Source of the DNA: Methanobacterium sp.
GTDB taxonomy: Archaea; Methanobacteriota; Methanobacteria; Methanobacteriales; Methanobacteriaceae
Direction of reading: 5' to 3'
NCBI GenBank assembly: GCA_020855015.1
Contig: JAHKLP010000012.1
Coordinates: forward strand, 1 to 10,934
DNA: 10,934 bases
Positions 1 through 9,366 of this stretch are shown piece by piece. Under the pieces are notes generated by a model that was not told where the DNA came from, did not search any database, and saw only the letters and a program-made list of their open reading frames with translations. Each line of letters begins with the position of its first letter. Position 1 is the first letter of the stretch. A program made the position numbers and the translations under genes.

Positions 1-689
1 GTATCCGCCCATGCTAATTCTTTATCCACATAGGTTACTTGAGGATTACTATAAGTGAGTTTTGAATCAATTGGGACTATTGGTGCTCTCACGATTCCTG
101 ATACTTTTGGACGGTTATAGTCAAAGTTTTTGATCCAGAAGCAGAAATGACCCTTCCATGAGACAAGATCTAAACTTGGGTTCAGGTACTCAATTTCGTT
201 TGGAAGGAACCATGTAGCCGTCAAACCAGGTTCATTTAGAATTGGCCAGAATGAGTTGTTCATCTCCGTATTTCGTTTGATATATGTTGGAACCATTGAA
301 GTAGGGTAGGGATATGCTACTGTTTTAAATGAAACAGTTTTTGTTTCACCTGGTTGAATTTTCCATCCAAGATCATCTGAGTCAATATCAGTAGTCTGAT
401 ATTTAATCATTTTTAATGCACAAGGATTGGTCCATGCGACTCTCCAGAATATAGGCGGACCTGTTTGGTTATATCGCTGACTTATCTTGAAGTATTCCAC
501 ATGATCATTGTTGTTTTTAAGGGTTAACGTGATTGTAGCCTCAAGATAAGTAAAACGTGCCTCCGATGCCGTATCATTCGCCCAAAATTGCTGATCTTTA
601 AATGGATCATTCGCAGCCCCAACAGATGAAACAGCTGTGAATAAAAATATTAGAGAAATCACAGCCACGCATATTTTGTTGATGTTCAT
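1..689 (-). CDS. Predicted secreted protein, C-terminus missing
   Basis: I do not recognise the family. The reading frame is open from an ATG at 689 down to the window edge, giving 229 complete codons without a stop, so the protein is truncated by the window and not broken. Residues 1-26 form a classical signal peptide: a short Lys-containing start, a hydrophobic core at about 7-20 and a cleavage region ending VGAA. The mature part is rich in Trp, Tyr, Asn and Pro and is predicted to be mostly beta strand. Its segment at 50-60 (EATITLTLKNN) and the GETKTVSFK stretch at 114-122 resemble immunoglobulin-like exported domains. N-glycosylation sequons occur at N38, N74 and N144. An AGGAAGG ribosome-binding site precedes the ATG. 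It lies 47 bases downstream of the CpaB-like gene and may be cotranscribed with it. Export is a confident inference; the function is unknown. Confidence 0.8.
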   Translation of the reverse strand, partial: MNINKICVAVISLIFLFTAVSSVGAANDPFKDQQFWANDTASEARFTYLEATITLTLKNNNDHVEYFKISQRYNQTGPPIFWRVAWTNPCALKMIKYQTTDIDSDDLGWKIQPGETKTVSFKTVAYPYPTSMVPTYIKRNTEMNNSFWPILNEPGLTATWFLPNEIEYLNPSLDLVSWKGHFCFWIKNFDYNRPKVSGIVRAPIVPIDSKLTYSNPQVTYVDKELAWAD

Positions 690-736
690 CTTATAACCTT
701 CCTCTAAACTCTCTTATCTCCCAAATTAATGGGGCT

Positions 737-2841
<2,105 letters not shown>

Positions 2842-2874
2842 ATTAATGCTCCAATATTAATTATAAGAATAATT

Positions 2875-3543
2875 TCAACTTTTTTTTCTCATCAGGGCAA
2901 TAACAGTCTCTCCAGCAGTTGGTTTTTCACCTTCCGTGACCATCAACTGAGTGTTTTCAAAGGGGATTATTAGATCAACTCTGGAACCAAATCTAATCAT
3001 TCCAAGACGGTCCCCTATTTGCACCTGGTCACCAACTTCCACATACTGAACTATACGCCTGGCCACGAAACCGGCTATCTGTATGACACCCACTTTACCA
3101 TACTCTGAATCTATAACTATTAAATTTTTTTCATTTTCAGTATGTACACTTCCCATGGCAATTCTAAATTTTCCAGAGAAATGTTTGGTCTCAACAATGG
3201 TACCAGAGATGGGAGCCCGGTTAACATGAACATCAAAAGGAGACATAAAAGTACTAACCAAAATACCTCTTTCTCCAGGACTTAACACATATTCCATCAG
3301 AGGGTCATCATAACCTACAGTTTTCACACAATCGATTTTACCTTTTAGAATTCGACCATCAGCAGGAGCAACAATTAAACCGCCATCTAAGGGAATTTTC
3401 CGGTTAGGATCCCTGAAAAATTGCATTAAAAAGGCTATTGCTGAGAACATTAAAAAACTTATCATTACATAGCCAAAAACGAAAGGCAAAATCGCGATAG
3501 TCAACAATATGCCTACTTTTTTGAAAGTTCCCCTGACAAACAT
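2875..3543 (-). CDS. asd: Archaetidylserine decarboxylase proenzyme
   Basis: The enzyme decarboxylates archaetidylserine to archaetidylethanolamine. It belongs to the phosphatidylserine decarboxylase family and is made as a proenzyme that cuts itself to create a pyruvoyl group. The cleavage site is visible as LGMIRFGS, with Gly186-Ser187 as the processed pair. The likely Asp-His-Ser triad is Asp62 (VAPADGRI), His106 (FMSPFDVHVNR) and Ser187. A hydrophobic N-terminal region at about 10-42 anchors the short archaeal form to the membrane; at 222 residues it is much shorter than bacterial type I enzymes. I chose the ATG at 3543, which has AGGG about 6 bases upstream, over an in-frame TTG at 3570 that has no ribosome-binding site. 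It is the first gene of the leftward cluster and is followed 33 bases later by pssA, which makes its substrate. Confidence 0.92.
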   Translation of the reverse strand: MFVRGTFKKVGILLTIAILPFVFGYVMISFLMFSAIAFLMQFFRDPNRKIPLDGGLIVAPADGRILKGKIDCVKTVGYDDPLMEYVLSPGERGILVSTFMSPFDVHVNRAPISGTIVETKHFSGKFRIAMGSVHTENEKNLIVIDSEYGKVGVIQIAGFVARRIVQYVEVGDQVQIGDRLGMIRFGSRVDLIIPFENTQLMVTEGEKPTAGETVIALMRKKS

Positions 3544-3620
3544 ATGATATCCCTGTTGGTAAAAATTCAATTTTACATGTATTATTAATCTAATCTGCTA
3601 AAAAGCCAACAACTATGAAA

Positions 3621-3631
3621 ATATATATATA
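3621..3631 (-). promoter_or_regulatory. Candidate TATA box for the asd-pssA cluster
   Basis: The run TATATATATAT, read on the minus strand, would put the transcription start near 3600 if the usual archaeal spacing of about 25 bases holds. That leaves a leader of about 57 bases before the asd ATG. The element is nearly symmetrical, and GAAA next to it on the other strand looks like a plus-strand BRE, so it may serve the opposite direction instead. Confidence 0.4.
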
Positions 3632-3729
3632 GAGTTAGCATGTGCATATGATAGTAGCTTTAATCACTTACTTATATATTTTAGAAATCTAATAGTAGCT
3701 CAGTATCAATTAGTGGTTAATATTAAAAA

Positions 3730-3757
3730 ATTATTGGTGGTGCCAATAACCAATAAT
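3730..3757. promoter_or_regulatory. 9-bp inverted repeat, candidate operator
   Basis: ATTATTGGT (3730-3738) and ACCAATAAT (3749-3757) are perfect reverse complements separated by 10 bases. A second, inner TTGG/CCAA pairing (3734-3737 with 3743-3746) overlaps it. The position between two divergent promoters fits a regulator-binding site. No regulator gene is present in the window, and its identity is unknown. Confidence 0.4.
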
Positions 3758-3846
3758 AATCTAATTTAAAATTATGAAAATCAATTGATATGAACTTTTA
3801 TGTGTATTTATCAAAAATACGAATCCAATTTATTAAGTGGTAATTG

Positions 3847-4479
3847 ATGATTGAAAATAAGATAAAAATCCTAAGGAAAGCAGCCGAAGTTTCCACAGTG
3901 CAAGATTCAGATTATATATGGTGTGTCATCGCTGGTAATGAGGACATGGTTAACAATGTGGCCTACTCTGCAATAATGGATAAAGAAAGGGTTAAGGTAC
4001 TATGCAGAGAACACGTTACCACCCGGGAATCATTCGTAACCAAAAAATTTGATTTTATCATGCTTCACGGTGAAACAAGCAAGATAAGAGAATTAAGCAT
4101 GATATGCAAAGAAAATGGTGGGGCATACCTCAAAATTGCACCTTACTATGTCAAAGACGAACCCAACCTAATGTTAACAGTTGGTCCTGAAAATTCCATT
4201 AAAAAATTTGTTGGTGACTGCGAAAAAAACCGCACAAAACTTTCATTTCTAATTGAGGATCAGACTACAGGATTCATTGAAACAGATGTGTATATAACCC
4301 ACATGTTACCCCATTTCATCCGTAATACCATTGATCCCCTCTTTAAGATGGCAGATGTTGCATTATCAACTGTTCTGTTATCATCAGAAGATGAACAAGT
4401 CCCTAAGATAAAGGAACTTGCCAGGTCCAACAAGATATTCTTAATCGAATTTGACAAAATTTTAAAGGAGGATAATTAA
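3847..4479 (+). CDS. Unrecognised 210-aa cytoplasmic protein coupled to mreB
   Basis: I do not recognise the family. The protein has no signal peptide or membrane helix and looks like a soluble alpha/beta protein. Short hydrophobic strands such as YIWCVIAG (23-30), RVKVLC (48-53) and FDFIML (68-73) alternate with charged helices, as in Rossmann-like folds. Four cysteines (26, 53, 87, 125) are scattered and do not form a CxxC motif. The C-terminal part ends in a strand NKIFLIEFD (195-203). I chose the ATG at 3847; a TTG directly before it is the only alternative, and AGTGGT at 3836-3841 is a weak ribosome-binding site. Its last codons contain the strong AAGGAGGAT ribosome-binding site for the MreB-like gene, whose ATG follows the TAA with no gap. 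This implies coupled translation and suggests, without proving, a related role. Confidence 0.8.
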   Translation: MIENKIKILRKAAEVSTVQDSDYIWCVIAGNEDMVNNVAYSAIMDKERVKVLCREHVTTRESFVTKKFDFIMLHGETSKIRELSMICKENGGAYLKIAPYYVKDEPNLMLTVGPENSIKKFVGDCEKNRTKLSFLIEDQTTGFIETDVYITHMLPHFIRNTIDPLFKMADVALSTVLLSSEDEQVPKIKELARSNKIFLIEFDKILKEDN

Positions 4480-5556
4480 ATGTTCAGTTTTTTAGGTAAA
4501 AAAGATGAAGTAGAAGATGATAAGAAAAAGGCTTTATCCCACACTTTGGGGATAGATCTTGGAACCTTAAACACCGTGGTGGCCAAGCCATCAGGCGATA
4601 AATTTGATTTATTCAAAATACCATCAGTGGTGGCTGTAAAAAAAGAAGATCCTACTTATGTGCTGGCTGTTGGAGAAGAAGCTAAATCCATGCTGGGAAG
4701 AACTCCCGAGGATATTGTTGCAGTCCGGCCACTTAGACAAGGAGTTATTGAAAGTATAGCACAGGCAGAAGCCTTACTGATTTATTCTATGGATCTTGGC
4801 TCCGGAGAAGAAAAAGAACTTATAGACCGCATAGTTGTCGGTATACCTGGAGATGCTTCCGAAGTGGAAAAGAAAGCAGTTGAAGACATAGGTAAAAAAG
4901 CAGGTGCCAATTACGTTTTGGTAATAAGTGAAGGACTAGCAGCAGCCATTGGAGTAGGTCTACCTATAGCAGAAGCATCTGGAACAATGGTTATTGATAT
5001 AGGGGCCGGATCAAGCGACGTTGTAGTTATCTCCCTGGGAGGAATAACTGACATCGAAACCATTCGTAGTGGTGGAGACGATATTGACGCCAACATCGTG
5101 GAAAAAGTTAAAGAAATATTCAACGTGGAAATAGGAATGCACGAAGCTGAAAAGGCTAAAATTGAAGTGGGTATGGTTCACTCGGAAAGTGAATCTGAAG
5201 TTGGTAAAACCATTGTAATTGGTAAATCACTTGAAACCAACAAACCAAAAAAAGTCGAAATAGATTCTAGCCTAGTAGCAGATGCAGCTGAACCAATTGT
5301 TGTTAAATTAGTTGATGCTCTAGCTAATGTACTGGAAAGAATGTCTCCTGAATTGATTTCCGGTGTTTATAACAAGACAGTGGTAGTGGGAGGAACTTCA
5401 CAACTTAAAGGGCTGAAAGAACGGATATTTGAGGAAGTTGGCGTGCCTGTGGAGATATCTGATGATCCAATGACTGTTGTTGCCAAAGGAACCGCCATAG
5501 TGGCAGCTGAACCACGTGCTCTAGAACCTGAAGTACGTTTAAAGGCCATGAAATAA
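4480..5556 (+). CDS. mreB: MreB-like actin-family protein
   Basis: This is an ATP-binding actin-fold protein of the MreB type, expected to form filaments at the cytoplasmic membrane and to guide wall growth and cell shape. Visible motifs in order are phosphate 1 (LGIDLGTLNTVV, 23-34), AKSMLGRTP (68-76), RPLRQGVI (83-90, close to the bacterial RPMKDGVI), phosphate 2 (MVIDIGAGSSDVVVISLGG, 170-188), GGDDIDANI (198-206), an EKAKIEVG segment (224-231) and the adenosine motif VVVGGTSQLKG (301-311). The 358-residue length is slightly above bacterial MreB. The N-terminal MFSFLG is hydrophobic and could be a small membrane-inserting tip, followed by a charged linker to about residue 18. Phosphate 2 reads DIGAGSSD instead of the bacterial DIGGGTTE. 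A strong AGGAGG ribosome-binding site lies inside the preceding gene. Hsp70-like proteins share the fold, but the MreB-specific segments argue against that. Confidence 0.9.
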   Translation: MFSFLGKKDEVEDDKKKALSHTLGIDLGTLNTVVAKPSGDKFDLFKIPSVVAVKKEDPTYVLAVGEEAKSMLGRTPEDIVAVRPLRQGVIESIAQAEALLIYSMDLGSGEEKELIDRIVVGIPGDASEVEKKAVEDIGKKAGANYVLVISEGLAAAIGVGLPIAEASGTMVIDIGAGSSDVVVISLGGITDIETIRSGGDDIDANIVEKVKEIFNVEIGMHEAEKAKIEVGMVHSESESEVGKTIVIGKSLETNKPKKVEIDSSLVADAAEPIVVKLVDALANVLERMSPELISGVYNKTVVVGGTSQLKGLKERIFEEVGVPVEISDDPMTVVAKGTAIVAAEPRALEPEVRLKAMK

Positions 5557-5584
5557 CTTCTAGGAATAAATCCATTAATATTAT

Positions 5585-6196
<612 letters not shown>

Positions 6197-6216
6197 AAAC
6201 CATTATAGGGGAAAAA

Positions 6217-7059
6217 ATGATTACCGAGTTTTTCGCAGGCTCCTTAGACACCATACTGGAAATGTTTAAAAGCGGAGGAGTCATTACCTACATCATCACC
6301 ATAATTGGTATTTATGGTATTTTTTATTCTTTGGAGAAGATGTTCTATCTCCGCAAAATATCTCAGGTTGGTTTGCCAGAGATCATGGGCGAAGTAAACA
6401 AAGCCATGGAAAGGGGTGGTTCATTAGAGGCTTTACGATCCATTGGACGTTATCAAAACCCAATTTCTAAAATAGTAGCCGAAGCTTTGAAAATTGGTTT
6501 CAGAAACAATAGAGAAGTGGAGGATGCTATGGAAAGGGTATTTATTGTTGAAATGGGGCGTATGACCAAAGGAATGGATACCATTCGAACTATAATTGAA
6601 GTTGCTCCTCTTTTAGGGTTGATTGGAACTGTTCTGGGAATGTGGTACACATTTAAAGCAATGGGGGTTAATGCCAGTGCAACAGGGATGGCTGAAGGAA
6701 TTTATATCGCCCTTATAACCACTATTGCTGGTTTAGCTGTGGCCATTATCATTCTACCACTTTACAGCCTAATTAACAGTAAAATAGAAACTGAACTGGA
6801 TAAGATAGAAATTGCCAAAAAGATGACCAACTGGCGGACTGCTGAGATGCGTATAAAGATCGACGCAGATGTTGAAAAAGCAGTCACTGCTTTGAAAGAA
6901 TCTGATGGTATTTTAGAAGTTAAAGAAGTTCCAGATGATAAAAATGCCAATATATGGATTTCACTCAATCCCCACATGCTGGAGAAGAGTATTGGTAACA
7001 TAATCAAGGAAAAATGTAATGCAGAGGCCCGGATAGTTGAAAGTAAACTAAAACAATAA
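6217..7059 (+). CDS. exbB: MotA/TolQ/ExbB-family proton channel subunit
   Basis: This protein should pair with the ExbD-like protein encoded next to form an ion channel that turns the membrane gradient into mechanical work. Three membrane helices are visible at about 22-44, 126-148 and 162-187, with a large cytoplasmic loop between the first and second, as in ExbB. The conserved region EVAPLLGLIGTVLGMWYTF (128-146) and GIYIALITTIAGLAVAI (161-177) are the channel-forming helices. Residues about 211-280 form an extra soluble C-terminal domain with charged helices and the short strands GILEVKEV and NIWISL; I do not know it from bacterial ExbB. AGGGG stands 5 bases before the ATG. The gene lies 20 bases after rnhB and 48 before exbD. 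The partner driven by this motor is not evident, since archaea of this group are not expected to have an outer membrane or TonB. Confidence 0.9.
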   Translation: MITEFFAGSLDTILEMFKSGGVITYIITIIGIYGIFYSLEKMFYLRKISQVGLPEIMGEVNKAMERGGSLEALRSIGRYQNPISKIVAEALKIGFRNNREVEDAMERVFIVEMGRMTKGMDTIRTIIEVAPLLGLIGTVLGMWYTFKAMGVNASATGMAEGIYIALITTIAGLAVAIIILPLYSLINSKIETELDKIEIAKKMTNWRTAEMRIKIDADVEKAVTALKESDGILEVKEVPDDKNANIWISLNPHMLEKSIGNIIKEKCNAEARIVESKLKQ

Positions 7060-7107
7060 ATTAACCCATTTATTAAAAAATTAAATTAAACATAAAAAGG
7101 GATTGAA

Positions 7108-7503
7108 ATGGCCATAGACACCCAGAGTTATCGTAGGAAATTACGTAGCAGACAGGCGAAGGTGAACCTGGTCCCCTTAATAGATGTTATTTTTACTATT
7201 CTCATATTTCTCATGGTCACCAGCAGCTTCCAGACAGCCGCTGATCCGGGAAGCAGTGGAAAACCCGAGGTAAGCCAGTCCAGTGGAAGCTCAGAATATT
7301 ATTTAATACCAGTTGCCGGACTGGAAAAAGTGACAGTTAATGGGGTGGACATGTCCCGTGACATTCGCAACAGTGCCATTGCTGTACACACTAGGGTGAT
7401 TGATGAAGGGGAGATCATTATCAAACCAAAAGATGGAGCCATTATCATCACTGCCCCCCCAGGAATGAGTCCAGATAAGGCGGTTAATATTCCTCAAACT
7501 TAA
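7108..7503 (+). CDS. exbD: ExbD/TolR-family biopolymer transport subunit
   Basis: The 131-residue protein has a short basic N-terminus (about 1-18), one membrane helix (VNLVPLIDVIFTILIFLMVT, 19-38) and an exported C-terminal domain. Asp26 in the helix is the conserved ionisable residue that carries the ion in ExbD and TolR. A Ser/Gly-rich linker (about 45-62) leads to the exported domain, in which EIIIKPKDGAIIITAPPGM (102-120) takes the place of the usual ExbD beta-hairpin. An AGGGATTGA ribosome-binding site precedes the ATG. It follows exbB and must work with it as a rotor or stator core. The C-terminal domain should contact something outside the membrane; what that is cannot be read here. 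Confidence 0.9.
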   Translation: MAIDTQSYRRKLRSRQAKVNLVPLIDVIFTILIFLMVTSSFQTAADPGSSGKPEVSQSSGSSEYYLIPVAGLEKVTVNGVDMSRDIRNSAIAVHTRVIDEGEIIIKPKDGAIIITAPPGMSPDKAVNIPQT

Positions 7504-7565
7504 ATAACAAATTTAATTCCCTTAACTTTCCAAGTATTTGTTAAATTTAATAAAAAGGTGATATA

Positions 7566-8168
7566 ATGTATTTAGGAAGAATATTAGCAGTTGGAAGTAA
7601 TAATGAAGGCAATTTTGTGGCATATCGGGTTTCCAGTCGTTCATTTCCCAACAGAATGACCCGAACATTCCAGGATAGAGTGACAGTGGTTCCTAAGGAA
7701 GGTTATGAAAAGGATGTATTTAAAAGTCCATATATTGCCTATAACTGCATTCGACTGGAAAATGATGTGGCAGTAGTTTCCAATGGATCACACACCGATG
7801 TGATAGCCGAAAAAATAGCATCAGGAATGAGCATCCGGGATGCTTTAACCCTTTCTCTTTTAACCATGGACTACGAGAAAGATGATTTTAATACTCCCCG
7901 AATTGCTGGGGCCACCACTCTAAAAGGGGAATCATTTATCGGTATAATTACTCATGAAAAGGTCCATGTGGAAAAAGTACCTAAAGGCAAAGCATGTTAC
8001 ATTGCGGTTTATGAACATATTACTCCTCACGAAGTTGAGTTTAATGCAGTGAATGTATCCGAAGCTGCACAGTTCATAATGGATGGAGGGAAGTTTGTTC
8101 AGTTTACAAATCCTGTAAGTTCTGCAGCTGCATTTGGCCAGGAGTCATGGGAGTTAAAATCAATTTAA
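7566..8168 (+). CDS. purO: Archaeal IMP cyclohydrolase
   Basis: PurO closes the ring of FAICAR to give IMP, the last step of de novo purine synthesis in many archaea. It replaces the cyclohydrolase domain of bacterial PurH and has an Ntn-hydrolase-like fold. The start YLGRILAVG (2-10), the NNEGNFVAYRVSSRSFPNR segment (12-30) and RTFQDRV (33-39) are typical of the family and include likely phosphate-binding arginines. The 200-residue length is usual for PurO. A strong AAGGTGAT ribosome-binding site lies just before the ATG. It is 62 bases after exbD and may be the last gene of that transcript; there is no functional link to ExbBD. The same enzyme in Methanothermobacter (MTH1020) has been structurally characterised. 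Confidence 0.93.
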   Translation: MYLGRILAVGSNNEGNFVAYRVSSRSFPNRMTRTFQDRVTVVPKEGYEKDVFKSPYIAYNCIRLENDVAVVSNGSHTDVIAEKIASGMSIRDALTLSLLTMDYEKDDFNTPRIAGATTLKGESFIGIITHEKVHVEKVPKGKACYIAVYEHITPHEVEFNAVNVSEAAQFIMDGGKFVQFTNPVSSAAAFGQESWELKSI

Positions 8169-8307
8169 ACTTATATTTATTCTACACATCCAAAAAAAAA
8201 GCTTTAACTCAAACATCTCCCCCCAATCATATCTTAGTAATTTTTTCGAGAATGATTTAAATCACACCATAAAATTGGATCCATTACTTTTTGTTCGGTG
8301 ATTGTAT
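8169..8307 (+). promoter_or_regulatory. Intergenic region with candidate cofE promoter
   Basis: These 139 bases hold a T6 run at 8241-8246, which could act as a weak transcript end for purO. An AT-rich GATTTAAAT element at 8254-8262 would place a start near 8285, shortly before cofE. A perfect GGTGAT ribosome-binding site lies at 8297-8302. No gene was seen. The promoter call is tentative. Confidence 0.35.
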
Positions 8308-9072
8308 ATGGAAATAAAAATTATTGGTATTGAGAACATCCCTTTAATTAAAAAAGGTGATGATTTATCCCACTTGATCCTTAAAGCTGCTGATGATCAG
8401 AATATCCGTGTAGATGATGGTGATATTCTGGTTATTGCTGAAACCGCTGTGGCCAAAGCCGAAGGCGACGTTATTAATCTGAAGGCTATGAAACCTGGAA
8501 AACAGGCCCATAAGCTTGCTAAACTTACTGGAAAAGAAGTTGAACTTGTGGAAGCAATAATTGAAGAGTCTAATGAAATCGTTAAGGTTGGTCCAGACTT
8601 TATTATTTCTGAAACCAAACATGGTTTTGTTTGTGCCAATGCTGGTATTGATGAATCCAATGTGGACAAAGGCCTGGCAACACCTATTCCTGTAAATCCA
8701 GATTTCAGTGCCCATCATATAAGAAGAAAAATAGAAAAAAATACGAGAAAAAAAATAGCAGTGATCATATCCGATACACAGGGAAGAGCATTCCGTGAGG
8801 GTGCAATTGGCACCGCAATAGGCGTTTCTGGGATGGAACCACTTTGGGATCGTTGTGGTGAATTTGATCTATATGGTAGGGAACTTAAAACCACCAGCAT
8901 AGCAGTTGCTGATGAATTAGCCTCTGCTGCATCACTTGTTATGGGGCAAGCCGATGAAGGGATACCAGTAGTTATTATTAGAGGGATTTCTTACTTTGAA
9001 AAACTTAAAAATGAAGAAGCCACCATAAATCCTTTGATCAGACCAAAGAAATATGATGTTTTCCGTGATTGA
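8308..9072 (+). CDS. cofE: Coenzyme F420-0:L-glutamate ligase
   Basis: CofE uses GTP to add L-glutamate residues to F420-0, giving F420-1 and then the gamma-linked F420-2. The family pattern is visible along the chain: PLIKKGDDL (12-20), GDILVIAETAVAKAEG (38-53, where most relatives read SKxVSKAEG), TKHGFVCANAGIDESNV (103-119), DTQGRAFREGAIGTAIGVSG (156-175) and VADELASAASLVMGQ (200-214), then GIPVVIIRG (218-226). The 254-residue length fits the archaeal single-domain enzyme without the nitroreductase-like domain of actinobacterial FbiB. I chose the ATG at 8308 because GGTGAT at 8297-8302 is correctly spaced for it, whereas an in-frame TTG at 8302 overlaps that site. It stands before a small gene and cofD, which makes its substrate. 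Confidence 0.95.
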   Translation: MEIKIIGIENIPLIKKGDDLSHLILKAADDQNIRVDDGDILVIAETAVAKAEGDVINLKAMKPGKQAHKLAKLTGKEVELVEAIIEESNEIVKVGPDFIISETKHGFVCANAGIDESNVDKGLATPIPVNPDFSAHHIRRKIEKNTRKKIAVIISDTQGRAFREGAIGTAIGVSGMEPLWDRCGEFDLYGRELKTTSIAVADELASAASLVMGQADEGIPVVIIRGISYFEKLKNEEATINPLIRPKKYDVFRD

Positions 9073-9193
9073 AGAATATATCAATATATAGTTAATTCTA
9101 AATGAATGGATAATAGAATGAAAGATATGAAATAAGATTAAATAGAAAAATGTTGGATATTTTCAAAATCAATATTAGATATGAGTTGATAAT
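9073..9193 (+). promoter_or_regulatory. AT-rich intergenic region after cofE
   Basis: The 121 bases contain a TATA-like CAATATATAG at 9082-9091, which would give a start near 9115 and a leader of about 80 bases to the small gene. GAGTTGAT at 9184-9190 resembles a ribosome-binding site. No clear T-rich terminator follows cofE, so readthrough is possible. Confidence 0.3.
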
Positions 9194-9346
9194 ATGCCTG
9201 TAAATCAGATGGAAACCCAATTAGAAGCTATAACCACCACCATTGCATATTTGGAAAAACAGGAATCCTGTGATCCAGAGATGTTAGAAAAATTAAAAAT
9301 CGAGCGTGAACGTCTTTTAAGAGAACTCAACGTGCACCAGATATAA
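9194..9346 (+). CDS. Small helical protein, 50 aa, between cofE and cofD
   Basis: The ORF runs from an ATG preceded by GAGTTGAT to a TAA, giving 50 residues, and ends 20 bases before cofD. The composition is strongly helical and charged, with heptad-like spacing of hydrophobic residues: METQLEAITTTIAYLEKQ (6-23), then a short CDPE turn (26-29), and EMLEKLKIERERLLRELN (29-46). This suggests a two-helix hairpin or short coiled coil. There is one Cys (26) and no signal peptide or metal motif. I do not recognise a family. Codon use resembles the neighbours and the ribosome-binding site and spacing are reasonable, so it is likely a real gene. Its role beside the F420 genes is unknown. Confidence 0.65.
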   Translation: MPVNQMETQLEAITTTIAYLEKQESCDPEMLEKLKIERERLLRELNVHQI

Positions 9347-9366
9347 ATTAATTATTTGCGTGAACA

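Larger units (their letters stand above)
3544..3846. promoter_or_regulatory. Divergent promoter region between asd and the 210-aa gene
   Basis: This 303-base AT-rich stretch separates the leftward lipid cluster from the rightward mreB-exbBD cluster, so it should hold start sites for both. TATA-like candidates are at 3621-3631 (alternating AT), 3672-3679 (TTATATAT on the plus strand, and TATATAA-like on the minus strand) and 3796-3803 (plus strand). The last would place a plus-strand start about 20 bases before the ATG at 3847. The 9-base word ATAGTAGCT occurs twice in the same orientation, at 3651-3659 and 3692-3700. No gene was seen inside. Which TATA elements are used cannot be settled from sequence. 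Confidence 0.6.

Noticed and set aside
3544..3570. In-frame TTG start giving asd nine more residues
   Set aside because: No ribosome-binding site precedes it, while AGGG is correctly spaced before the ATG at 3543.
8192..8200. A9 run, which is a T9 run on the minus strand and could be a terminator
   Set aside because: No minus-strand gene ends near it; the nearest leftward genes begin some 4.6 kb away.
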